DNA of 64,000 bases from Novosphingobium terrae (GTDB taxonomy: Bacteria; Pseudomonadota; Alphaproteobacteria; Sphingomonadales; Sphingomonadaceae), in contig NZ_JABVZR010000001.1 in assembly GCF_017163935.1 (NCBI RefSeq), forward strand, positions 992,001 through 1,056,000, written 5' to 3'. Positions within the stretch are counted from its first letter, which is position 1. Every line of letters begins with the position of its first letter. Shown here piece after piece: positions 32,322-40,269 of the stretch. The notes below the pieces were generated by a model. That model did no database searches and was not told where the DNA came from. It was given only the letters and a program-made list of their open reading frames with translations. The translations under genes were made by a program, and so were the position numbers.

Positions 32322-32725
32322 CGGACGAAACCGCCAGCCTTTCCGGGGATGCCCTCCGGCGTGGCAATGTTTTCGCGCGTGACTGCCCGACGCGCAAATT
32401 GCTCGACCGTATCGGCGACACATGGAGCGTGCTGATCCTGCGTCTGCTGGGCGATGGCCCGCAGCGTTTCAGCGTGTTGAAACGCGCGGTGGACGGCATC
32501 TCGCAAAAGATGCTGAGCCAGACCCTGCGCTCGCTGGAAAGGGATGGTCTGGTCACCCGCCATGCCGAGCCCACTGTGCCTGTCAGCGTGACCTATACGC
32601 TGACGCCGCTGGGGCGCGAATTGCTCGATGCGCTGGGCTTTCTGATCGATTGGGCCGAAACGCGTATGGGCAGCGTCAGCGCCAATCAGCAGCGCTATGA
32701 TGCAAGGCGGCTGGAGGAAATTTAG
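32288..32725 (+). CDS. HxlR-type winged-helix regulator
   Basis: 145 residues from ATG 32288 (GTG 32270 is an alternative). Characteristic DCPTRKLLDRIGDTWSVLIL with the redox- or ligand-sensing Cys before the winged helix, FSVLKRAVDGISQKMLSQTL (recognition helix region), then LVTRHAEPTVPVSVTYTLTP (wing) and GRELLDALGFLIDWAE. HxlR proteins often sense aldehydes or oxidants through this Cys. It is divergent from the NAD(P)-binding oxidoreductase and its stop overlaps the convergent transporter stop by four bases. Confidence 0.9.
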   Translation: MQDGTFFSPGYPDETASLSGDALRRGNVFARDCPTRKLLDRIGDTWSVLILRLLGDGPQRFSVLKRAVDGISQKMLSQTLRSLERDGLVTRHAEPTVPVSVTYTLTPLGRELLDALGFLIDWAETRMGSVSANQQRYDARRLEEI

Positions 32726-34050
32726 GCGGGCAGCGGATCGGCGGCCCCGCGCGGGCCGACCGTCAGCGACAAGGCCGCGACCAGCGCGCCGCAGGCCATG
32801 ATTGCGGCCACCAGCGGCAGGGTGAAACCCGCCTGAAACAGCAGCCCGCCGATCACCGGGCCCAGCGCCGCGCCGCCGCGTCCCACGCCGATCACAAAGC
32901 CGGTGCCGCCCGCGCGCGTCGCCGTGGGGAAGGAGGAGGCGACCAGCGCGTAAAGCCCCACCACGCCCGCATTGGTGCAGAAGCCGCCGATGGCCGCTGC
33001 CCATGCCAGCGCGTGCAGCCCGTCATGCGGCTGGCCGAACCATGTCACCGTCACGACCGAGGCGAGCATGGCGCTCACGATCAGCTTGCGCAGCGGCAGG
33101 GCGCTGCTGAGCGCGGCAAAGACCAGCCCGCCGACCAGCCCGCCGACATTGGCCCACACCAGCACGCCGCCCGCTGCCGAAGGGGTGAAACCCATATCCG
33201 CCACCACCTTGGGCACCCATTTCAGGATGAAATAGAAGGTGAGGATATGCATGAAATAGGCGATGGTCAGCATCACCGTCAGGCGGCGCAGATCGGGCGC
33301 GAAGAGATCGGCCAGCGTGGTTTTGCGCGGGGCTTCGGTCTGGGGCGGCAGGGCTGAAACAGCGCCATGCCCCAGCTTGCGCAGCGAATGGTTGAGGCGC
33401 CCCAGCGTGCCCGCATCGCGGCGCAGCAGCACGGCGCTGACCGGTTCGGGCAGGAAGATCGCCACGAAGGGCAGCAGCACCACCGTCATGCCCATGCCCA
33501 GCAGGAAGACATCGCGCCAGCCATGCGTGGCCAGCATCGCGCTGGCGATCGAGCCGCCCGCAATGGCGCCCATCGGATAGCCCGCTGCCATCACGGTGAC
33601 GGCGGCGCTGCGCCAGCGATCATTGGCATATTCGGCCACCAGCGCGTTGGTCACGGCCAGCATGCCGCCGATGCCAAGGCCGGTGGCGACGCGGGTCAGC
33701 CCCAGCTCCGGGATCGAGGTCACGAAAGAGGTGGCCCCCATGCCCAGCGCCATCGTCACCAGGCAGCCCAGCACGGTGGTGCGGCGCCCGATCCTGTCGG
33801 CCACCTGGCCCAGCAGGATCGAGCCCAGCGCCATGCCGACCAGCTCGAAAGAGAGCACCGGGCCGAGCATGGCACGGTTGACCGACCATTCCTTGGCGAT
33901 CCCCGGCGAGGCAAAGCTGATCGAAAGCACATCGAAACCGTCGAGAGCATTGAGCGCGACGCAGATCGCAATGGCCAGAATTTGCTGCCAGCGCATGGGC
34001 TGCCGGGCCATCATCTGGCGCGGATCGGCGCCATTCTGCTCATTCATCAT
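32722..34050 (-). CDS. MFS aromatic acid transporter (AAHS family, PcaK-like)
   Basis: 442 residues, 12 membrane helices. DGFDVLSISFASPGIAKEW in helix 1 is the AAHS signature whose Asp residues bind the aromatic carboxylate, and GQVADRIGRRTTVL is MFS motif A. It is the last gene of the ferB-ferA cluster, 38 bp after ferA, so uptake of p-hydroxycinnamates (ferulate, p-coumarate) or benzoates is the natural inference. ATG 34050 and 34047 are both possible; GGAGAG lies just upstream. Confidence 0.9.
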   Translation of the reverse strand: MMNEQNGADPRQMMARQPMRWQQILAIAICVALNALDGFDVLSISFASPGIAKEWSVNRAMLGPVLSFELVGMALGSILLGQVADRIGRRTTVLGCLVTMALGMGATSFVTSIPELGLTRVATGLGIGGMLAVTNALVAEYANDRWRSAAVTVMAAGYPMGAIAGGSIASAMLATHGWRDVFLLGMGMTVVLLPFVAIFLPEPVSAVLLRRDAGTLGRLNHSLRKLGHGAVSALPPQTEAPRKTTLADLFAPDLRRLTVMLTIAYFMHILTFYFILKWVPKVVADMGFTPSAAGGVLVWANVGGLVGGLVFAALSSALPLRKLIVSAMLASVVTVTWFGQPHDGLHALAWAAAIGGFCTNAGVVGLYALVASSFPTATRAGGTGFVIGVGRGGAALGPVIGGLLFQAGFTLPLVAAIMACGALVAALSLTVGPRGAADPLPA

Positions 34051-34088
34051 GCTCTCTCCGGTCTTATGGACTACCCGTTACGTTCGCT

Positions 34089-36194
34089 CTAGCCGATCAG
34101 CATCAGCGCATCCAGTGCCAACAGGCCTTCGCCCTTGGGTCGCAGGATAACCGGGTTGAGATCCAGCTCCAACAGGCGCGGATTGGCGACCAGCACGGCG
34201 GCCACCTGACGGATCAACCCGGCCAGCGCCTGAACGTCGAGCGCCGGAGCGCTGCGCCATCCGGCGAGCAGAGGCGCGTTCTTCAGCCCCATCAGCGCGG
34301 CGATGATCTGCTCCTCGCCAAGGTCTGGCGTGATGAGGGCAACATCCTTGAGGATTTCCGCCGTCACGCCGCCGAAACCGGCCAGCACCACCGGGCCCCA
34401 ATCGGGATCGTTCCTGGCGCCGACGATCATTTCCAGCCCGCGTGCGCCCATGGTTTCGATCAGCACGCCGTCCAGCGCGATGCCCGCATCATAGGCGGCG
34501 ACATTGGCGTGAATGCGGTCCCATGCGGCGCGCACGGCGGCATCGTCGGGCAGGTTCAGGATCACGCCGCCCGCATCGCTCTTGTGGCTGAGCGCGGCGG
34601 CCTGCGCCTTCATCGCCACCGGATAGCCGGCAGCCTGAGCCGCTGTGACAGCTTCATCGGCACTGGCGGCAAAACCGCCGCGCGGGAAGGCCAGACCCAA
34701 AGGCGCCAGCAGCGCCTTGGAGCGGTATTCAGGGATCACCCCTGCTTCATCGTCAAGCGAAGGAATCGCGAATGGTGCGGGCGTGTGGTCGGTCAGATCG
34801 CGGGTGGCGGCCAGACCGATGCGCGTGAGCGCACGCAAAGCGCGCTCGGTGCTGGGGAAATAGGTGGCCCCGGCAGCGCGCAGATCGGCGATATAATGCG
34901 CGGGAATATCGGCGCCTTCATCCAGACCAGCGAAGATCACCGGCTTGGTGGCGCCCTCCAGCGCGGGCAGGATGGCGGGCACCTTGATCCGGGCGGTGAC
35001 GGGATCGCCCTGAATGATTCCCGCGATCACCGCGCCGATCCGGTCATCGCTGAGCAGCGCCTTGAGAATCTCGGTGTAGATCGAAGGCTGCGACAGGCCC
35101 TGCGCCGTGATGTCCAGCGGGTTGGACACCGGCACGAAGACGGGCAAAGCGGCGCGCAGGGCCGGGCTGTCCTCATCATGCAGCGGGGCGAGCGGCAGGC
35201 CCAGCTCCTCGGCCAGATCGAGGGTCAGCGCCTTGAAGGCGCCGCTCTCGCCCAGCACGGCGACCTCGCGGGCGGCCAGCGCCGGGCTGCGCAGCAGCAC
35301 TTCGGCAATGTCGCCCAGCTCTTCGAGCGTTTCGGCGAAGATCACACCGGCGCGCTCCACCTTGGCGCGCATCAGCTGGTAATCGCCCGCCATGGCACCG
35401 GTGTGGGTGGCGGCGGATTCACGCGCCGCGCTGGACTTGCCGGGGTGCAGCAGCACGATGCGCTTGCCGGCGGCATGCAGCGCCCGGGCGGCGGCAAGGA
35501 AAGCCTGCGGATTGCGGAACTGTTCCACGATCATCGCCACGACCTGCGTGTGCGGGTCCTCCACCAGCCAGTCGATGTAGTGTTCCACCCCGCTGGCGGC
35601 CTCATTGCCGGTGGAGACCGAATAGGCCACCGGCACCTGGCGGGCCAGCATGGTGGTGCACAGCACCGCCGCCATCGCGCCCGATTGCGAGATCACCGCC
35701 AGCGCCTTGCCCGCAGGCGGCGTGACATGGGTTTCCACGAAGGTCAGCGCGGCATTGCCCACATAGTTGACCAGGCCGAGGCAGTTGGGCCCCTCGATCA
35801 CCATGCCGCTTTCGCGGCCGATGCGGGCGATCTCGGCCTGCTGGGCAAGGCCTTCAGCGCCGCCCTCGGCAAAGCCTGCCGAGAAGATGATCGCCGCGCC
35901 GACCTTGCGTGCTGCCAGCCCGCGCACCGTATCCAGCACAAAGGCCTGAGGGATGGCCAGCACGGCCACATCCACGCCCTCGGGCAGGGCATCGACGGAG
36001 GGGAGGCAGGGCAGATCGCCGATCTTGTCGCGATTGGGGTTCACCGGGTAGATCTTGCCCGCAAAACCATTGCGCAGCAGATTGCCCAGCACACTGGCGC
36101 CCAGCGCGCCCGGCTTGTCGCTGGCGCCTACTACGGCCACGCTGGCCGGGCGCAGAAGGCGGGCGATATGCTCCCGATCGGGATAGTTGGTCAT
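34089..36194 (-). CDS. ferA: NDP-forming feruloyl-CoA synthetase (FerA type)
   Basis: 701 residues from ATG 36194 (GGGAGAGCAGGA upstream). Domain order: CoA-binding (SVAVVGASDKPGALGASVLG), succinyl-CoA-ligase-like flavodoxin domains (VISQSGAMAAVLCTTMLARQ and LGESGAFKALTLDLAEELGL), and a C-terminal ATP-grasp domain (GYPVAMKAQAAALSHKSDAG with Lys and His, then LIETMGARGLEMIVGA). This single-chain NDP-forming architecture is that of FerA of Sphingobium SYK-6, which activates ferulate and p-coumarate with CoA. Its neighbours ferB and the aldehyde dehydrogenase support that substrate. It is separated from ferB by a 131-bp spacer with a terminator-like hairpin. Confidence 0.9.
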   Translation of the reverse strand: MTNYPDREHIARLLRPASVAVVGASDKPGALGASVLGNLLRNGFAGKIYPVNPNRDKIGDLPCLPSVDALPEGVDVAVLAIPQAFVLDTVRGLAARKVGAAIIFSAGFAEGGAEGLAQQAEIARIGRESGMVIEGPNCLGLVNYVGNAALTFVETHVTPPAGKALAVISQSGAMAAVLCTTMLARQVPVAYSVSTGNEAASGVEHYIDWLVEDPHTQVVAMIVEQFRNPQAFLAAARALHAAGKRIVLLHPGKSSAARESAATHTGAMAGDYQLMRAKVERAGVIFAETLEELGDIAEVLLRSPALAAREVAVLGESGAFKALTLDLAEELGLPLAPLHDEDSPALRAALPVFVPVSNPLDITAQGLSQPSIYTEILKALLSDDRIGAVIAGIIQGDPVTARIKVPAILPALEGATKPVIFAGLDEGADIPAHYIADLRAAGATYFPSTERALRALTRIGLAATRDLTDHTPAPFAIPSLDDEAGVIPEYRSKALLAPLGLAFPRGGFAASADEAVTAAQAAGYPVAMKAQAAALSHKSDAGGVILNLPDDAAVRAAWDRIHANVAAYDAGIALDGVLIETMGARGLEMIVGARNDPDWGPVVLAGFGGVTAEILKDVALITPDLGEEQIIAALMGLKNAPLLAGWRSAPALDVQALAGLIRQVAAVLVANPRLLELDLNPVILRPKGEGLLALDALMLIG

Positions 36195-36283
36195 TCCTGC
36201 TCTCCCATGGCCGCCTTCCCGAGCATTCTGATGGCACGGTGAAGTCTCGTGTCGCTCCGGCGAGGCGGCGCAAATCATGAAAA

Positions 36284-36316
36284 CCCGCGCGCATCGCAAA
36301 GGTCGATGCGCGCGGG
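36284..36316 (-). terminator. Hairpin with T-tract between ferB and ferA
   Basis: CCCGCGCGCATCG (36284-36296) pairs perfectly with CGATGCGCGCGGG (36304-36316), 13 bp around a 7-base loop. On the minus strand it starts ten bases after the ferB stop and is followed by TTTTCATG, fitting an intrinsic terminator or attenuator inside the cluster. Confidence 0.7.
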
Positions 36317-36325
36317 GTCCTGGCT

Positions 36326-37165
36326 TTATTCGCCGCGCGTCTTGTTCAGATCGTAGGCGCCAAGACCGGGCTTGAAGGTCTTGTCGTCGATGAACTGGCG
36401 GGTGGCTTCCTTGCGGCCTTCGCTGTCGAAGTAATTGGCCGCTTCCTGAGCGCGGATCAGATAATCCTCGGCATTGTCATAGGTCATTTCGCGCACGCGG
36501 CGGATGGCCCATTTGGTGGCGCGCAGGGCATGCGGGTTCTTGCCCAGCAGCACATTGGCCATCTCGGTGACGCGGGCCTTGAGCTGCTCGGCAGGCACGG
36601 CCTCATTGACCAGACCCCATTCGGCAGCCTTCTTGCCATCGACATTCTCGCCCATCATGGCGTGATACATGGCGTTGCGGAAACCGGTCAGCTCCACGAT
36701 CACCTTGCTGGCGCCGCCGCCGGGCAGAATGCCCCAGTTGATTTCCGAAAGGCCGAACTGCGCGTCCTCGGCAGCCACGGCCAGATCGCAGGCGAAAAGC
36801 GGACCATAGGCGCCGCCAAAGCACCAGCCATTGACCATGGCGATGGTGGGCTTTTCCAGCCAGCGCAGGCGGTCCCACCAGCCATAGGCCTCGCGCTGGG
36901 CGGCGCGGGTGGCGCCGAGGCCCTTTTCCTCGTTTTCGCGGAAATATTCCTTCAGATCCATGCCTGCCGAGAAGGCCGAGCCTTCGCCCGTCAGCACCAC
37001 CACGCCCACGTCGTCGCGGAATTCAACGCTTTCGAGCACGCGCAGCATCTGGCGGTTGAGCTTGGGGCTCATGCAGTTGCGCTTTTCGGGGCGGTTGTAG
37101 GAGACCCAGGCGATGCGGTTTTCAACCACCAGCGAGACGGTCTCTTCTTCGGTGCGTTCAGTCAT
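36326..37165 (-). CDS. ferB: p-Hydroxycinnamoyl-CoA hydratase/lyase (FerB/Ech)
   Basis: 279 residues, crotonase fold. Oxyanion-hole segments FSAGMDLKEYF (catalytic-type Tyr74) and WCFGGAYGPLFACDLAV, acid/base Glu141 in FGLSEINWGILPGG, and Tyr235 in NAEDYLIRAQ correspond to the residues known in Pseudomonas HCHL. It hydrates feruloyl- or p-coumaroyl-CoA and cleaves it to vanillin or 4-hydroxybenzaldehyde plus acetyl-CoA. CGGAGAG precedes the ATG. It heads the ferB-ferA-transporter series, and two dyad elements lie at 37192-37230 upstream. Confidence 0.94.
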   Translation of the reverse strand: MTERTEEETVSLVVENRIAWVSYNRPEKRNCMSPKLNRQMLRVLESVEFRDDVGVVVLTGEGSAFSAGMDLKEYFRENEEKGLGATRAAQREAYGWWDRLRWLEKPTIAMVNGWCFGGAYGPLFACDLAVAAEDAQFGLSEINWGILPGGGASKVIVELTGFRNAMYHAMMGENVDGKKAAEWGLVNEAVPAEQLKARVTEMANVLLGKNPHALRATKWAIRRVREMTYDNAEDYLIRAQEAANYFDSEGRKEATRQFIDDKTFKPGLGAYDLNKTRGE

Positions 37166-37191
37166 GGATGCTCTCCGGGATGCTTATGAAT

Positions 37192-37230
37192 GCTATGATT
37201 GATATCAATCATCATGCTATAGTCAATAGC
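37192..37230. promoter_or_regulatory. Operator cluster upstream of ferB
   Basis: ATGATTGATATCAATCAT (37195-37212) is a perfect 18-bp palindrome, and GCTAT-N5-ATAGC (37216-37230) is a second dyad. GCTATGATTGATA at 37192-37204 recurs exactly in the aldehyde dehydrogenase promoter (39211-39223). The layout is typical of a MarR-type repressor such as FerR. Confidence 0.75.
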
Positions 37231-37243
37231 GATATTGGACGGC

Positions 37244-37771
37244 TTACCGCACCACGAACACATCGATCCGCACCTCATGCGGCAGGCGGATGCCGCGCGC
37301 GACAAAGGCGTGGCGGGTCAGCCAGTCATGCGGGCCGGGCTTGACGGTAAAGCGCGGCGTGGTGCGGAAATAATAGGCGGAAGGATCGACCTCTTCACCC
37401 CGCGCCAGCCTCTCGCTGACCTCCGGGCTGGCGACGCGCACCCCCGGATTGCTGATCTCGATCACCGTGCCGTCCGCAGCTTTCAGAGCATAATGCGCCT
37501 CGACATGGGTGAGGCCATCGGGTTCGATGCTCTGCCAGTCGCCGCCGCCGGGCAGCACGGTGCCCTGCAGCATCGGCCCGGTGATGGTGCCGCCGGTGAT
37601 GCCGATATAGCGGCGCCGCGCGCCATCGACCGAGCCCATCTCCAGCGGCGGATCAAGCGTGATCTGCGCGCTGAAAGCATACTCAAGCTGCGGGGCAGGA
37701 GGCGGCACGGGCTCCCCCGCCGCAGCGGAGGAGGCCAGCAGGGCGGCGGCCATGGAAAGGCTGTTGCTCAT
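37244..37771 (-). CDS. DUF3237 family protein, exported
   Basis: 175 residues. Probable signal peptide MSNSLSMAAALLASSAAAGE, then a DUF3237 beta-barrel (LEYAFSAQITLDPPLEMGSV, GITGGTITGPMLQGTVLPGG, GDWQSIEPDGLTHVEAHYAL, DPSAYYFRTTPRF). It lies 17 bp after the aldehyde dehydrogenase gene and 78 bp before ferB, so it is part of the hydroxycinnamate regulon. The function of the family is not established; a periplasmic role in aromatic ester or lignin fragment handling would fit the export signal but is speculative. Confidence 0.8.
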   Translation of the reverse strand: MSNSLSMAAALLASSAAAGEPVPPPAPQLEYAFSAQITLDPPLEMGSVDGARRRYIGITGGTITGPMLQGTVLPGGGDWQSIEPDGLTHVEAHYALKAADGTVIEISNPGVRVASPEVSERLARGEEVDPSAYYFRTTPRFTVKPGPHDWLTRHAFVARGIRLPHEVRIDVFVVR

Positions 37772-37788
37772 GCGCTTGACCCTTTAGC

Positions 37789-39186
37789 TCAGATCGGGAC
37801 GTGGCCGGGCTGGGTTTCCATGGTGATCCAGCGGGTTTCGGTGAAGCTGTCGATGCCCTGCATGCCGCCGAACTTGCCATAGCCGCTGTCGCCCACGCCG
37901 CCGAAGGGCATCTGCGCCTCGTCATGCACGGTGGGGCCGTTGATATGGCAGATGCCCGCCTTGATCTGGCGCGCCACGCGGATGCCCCGTGCGCCGTCGC
38001 CAGTGAAGACCGCGCTGGAGAGGCCATAGGCGCTGTCATTGGCGATGCGGATGGCATCCTCTTCGTCCTTGGCTCGGATCATTGCCACGACAGGCCCGAA
38101 GCTTTCGTCGCGATAGAGGTTCATCGCCTCGGTCACGCCATCGACCACCGTGGCTTGCATCAGCACGCTCTCGGCGGGGCCTCCGGTGAGCAGGGTCGCG
38201 CCCTTGGCGGTGGCATCGCCGATCAACGCGTTGACGTGGTTGACGGTCTTGATGTCCACCACAGCACCGAGCGGCGTGGTGCCCTCACGCGGGTCGCCGG
38301 TGGCCATGGAGGCGACTTTCGCGGCGAACTTCTCGGCAAAGGCATCGGCGATGGCCTCGACGACGATGATCCGCTCGGTGGACATGCAGATCTGGCCCTG
38401 GTTCATGAATGCGCCGAAAGCGGCGGCCTTCACGGCCTCGTCCAGATCGGCGTCATCCAGCACCAACAGCGGCGCCTTGCCGCCCAGTTCGAGCAGGCAG
38501 GGTTTCAACTGCTCGGCGGCGCGTTTGGCGATGATGCGGCCCACGGTGGTGCTGCCGGTGAAGTTGATGCGCTTCACCGCAGGCGCATCGATCAGCGCGC
38601 CGACGATCTCTCCGGCGTCGGCAGGCGCGTTGGTGACGACATTGACCACGCCCTCGGGGAAGCCGGCCTCGGCAAAGGCCTCGATGATCAGTGCATGGGT
38701 GCGCGGGCAGATCTCGCTGGCCTTCAGGATCACCGCATTGCCACAAGCCAGCGGCGTGGCGATGGCGCGCACGCCCAGAATGATCGGCGCATTCCACGGC
38801 GCGATGCCGAGGATCGTGCCCACGGGTTCCTTCAGCGCCATGGCGAGGCAGCCGGGCTTGTCGCTGGGGATCACCTCGCCGCGGATCTGGGTGGTGAGGG
38901 CCGCTGCCTCGCGCACCATGCTGGCGGCCAGCGTCAGGTTGAACATCGCCCAGCCTGCGGTGGCGCCGATTTCGCCCATCATCGCCTCGACAAAGGCATC
39001 CTTGCGGGCCAGCAGAGCGTCGGCGGCCTTGGCCAGCACGGCGCGGCGGGCGTTAGGGCCCATCTGGCCCCATGCGGGCTGTGCGGCGCCAGCCTTGGCG
39101 GCAATGGCGGCGGCATCAGCGGGGGTCATCGCCGTGGCGGTGGAGGCGACAGCCCCTGTCAGCGGATCAAGGCGCGTGAATTCCAT
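37789..39186 (-). CDS. Vanillin / 4-hydroxybenzaldehyde dehydrogenase
   Basis: 465 residues from ATG 39186, with GGGAG eight bases upstream; ATG 39207 is unlikely because it is nearer the operator and lacks a site. Aldehyde dehydrogenase with NAD site FTGSTTVGRIIA, catalytic Glu233 in LLELGGKAPL and nucleophile Cys267 in NQGQICMSTE. It resembles vanillin dehydrogenases (LigV, Vdh). It would oxidise the aldehydes released by FerB to vanillate or 4-hydroxybenzoate; the latter is the substrate of pobA nearby. Transcribed before DUF3237 in one operon and preceded by a GCTAT-N5-ATAGC operator. Confidence 0.9.
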   Translation of the reverse strand: MEFTRLDPLTGAVASTATAMTPADAAAIAAKAGAAQPAWGQMGPNARRAVLAKAADALLARKDAFVEAMMGEIGATAGWAMFNLTLAASMVREAAALTTQIRGEVIPSDKPGCLAMALKEPVGTILGIAPWNAPIILGVRAIATPLACGNAVILKASEICPRTHALIIEAFAEAGFPEGVVNVVTNAPADAGEIVGALIDAPAVKRINFTGSTTVGRIIAKRAAEQLKPCLLELGGKAPLLVLDDADLDEAVKAAAFGAFMNQGQICMSTERIIVVEAIADAFAEKFAAKVASMATGDPREGTTPLGAVVDIKTVNHVNALIGDATAKGATLLTGGPAESVLMQATVVDGVTEAMNLYRDESFGPVVAMIRAKDEEDAIRIANDSAYGLSSAVFTGDGARGIRVARQIKAGICHINGPTVHDEAQMPFGGVGDSGYGKFGGMQGIDSFTETRWITMETQPGHVPI

Positions 39187-39210
39187 CTCGACTCTCCCAG
39201 AGTTCATTTA

Positions 39211-39225
39211 GCTATGATTGATAGC
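39211..39225. promoter_or_regulatory. Operator GCTAT-N5-ATAGC upstream of aldehyde dehydrogenase
   Basis: GCTATGATTGATAGC, a 15-bp dyad 25-39 bp upstream of the start codon. Its first 13 bases are repeated exactly at the ferB operator cluster, implying a common regulator. Confidence 0.75.
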
Positions 39226-39267
39226 GTAATTTGAGGCCGCGCCTAGCCCCTTTTTGTGGAAGAGGTT

Positions 39268-40146
39268 TCAGCCTTGCGGTGGGCTGGCTTCTGCGGGCCT
39301 GTCGCGCTCCATGCGGGGGCGGTGGCCGGTCATGCGCAGGTAGAAGCGCGAGAAATAGGAGGGGTCGCCAAAGCCCAGTTCCTGCGCCACCTGCTCGACG
39401 CTGGCGCTGGTGTAGCGCAGCAAGCGCTGGGCTTCCAAGGCCAGCCTGCGGTTGATCAGATCGAGCGGGCTGCAATCCAGCCGCGCCCGGCACAGGCGGC
39501 TGAGCGTGCGCGGGGTGCAACCGATGCTGGCGGTGTAGAACTCCAGCGGGTGATGGTCGCGCAGATGGGTTTCGATCAGATGGCGGAATTGGGTGAGGCG
39601 GCGGTCGTCGCGGCCATGCGGGTCGGCCTGTTCGGGTGCGGGGAGGCTGCGCACCAGCGCCTCGGCCAGAGCGTGGATCAGCGCGGGCTGGGTTTGCCAG
39701 TCCTGCATCAGCACCAGCATTTCACCTGCCAGCATGGCGATGCGGGCCATGGCGGGCGCGGGCAGGGTGCTATGGCCACCGGTGGTCAGCCAGCGGCGTA
39801 GTGGGTCCTCCGGGCCATGAGCGCGGGCGAGGAAATCGGGCGAGAGCGTCATGATATGGCCCACCGTATCGGGGCGGAAGCGGAAGCCATGCACGCTGCC
39901 CACCGGCACGGTGACGAAACCGGGGGGCGAGAGTGCGAATTGCTCGCCATCCAGCGTCACATCGGCATGGCCTTCCTTGACGATAAGCACCTGAATTCCG
40001 TGATCATGCCGGTGCGGTTTGATCTCCCAGTCATGCAGGCTGGAGCGGATCGCAATCGTTTCGATATGCACGAAACCGGCGCTGCTCTGCGCTTCTCCAT
40101 CGCTGTAGAGGCCGTAAGTGGGGATGGGGAGGGGCTTTGGTCGCAT
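39268..40146 (-). CDS. pobR: AraC-family regulator of pobA (PobR type)
   Basis: 292 residues. An N-terminal cupin ligand domain (IKPHRHDHGIQVLIVKEGHA, PPGFVTVPVGSVHGFRF) and a C-terminal double HTH (HPLEFYTASIGCTPRTLSRL, LRYTSASVEQVAQELGFGDP, SYFSRFYLRMTGHRP). It is divergent from pobA across 123 bp, the arrangement of AraC-type PobR proteins, which activate pobA in response to 4-hydroxybenzoate. Identification rests on family and position. Confidence 0.88.
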   Translation of the reverse strand: MRPKPLPIPTYGLYSDGEAQSSAGFVHIETIAIRSSLHDWEIKPHRHDHGIQVLIVKEGHADVTLDGEQFALSPPGFVTVPVGSVHGFRFRPDTVGHIMTLSPDFLARAHGPEDPLRRWLTTGGHSTLPAPAMARIAMLAGEMLVLMQDWQTQPALIHALAEALVRSLPAPEQADPHGRDDRRLTQFRHLIETHLRDHHPLEFYTASIGCTPRTLSRLCRARLDCSPLDLINRRLALEAQRLLRYTSASVEQVAQELGFGDPSYFSRFYLRMTGHRPRMERDRPAEASPPQG

Positions 40147-40269
40147 GTCTCAAAAGTACCATACCATTGTCCAGCTCATCCCTTCTGCCTGCGGCCTTGC
40201 GGTGTCAAGTTTTGGGCAAGCGCTGCCTGAAAGTTGAAACTGACAGGGCGGCATTTCGGGAGACAGGAT

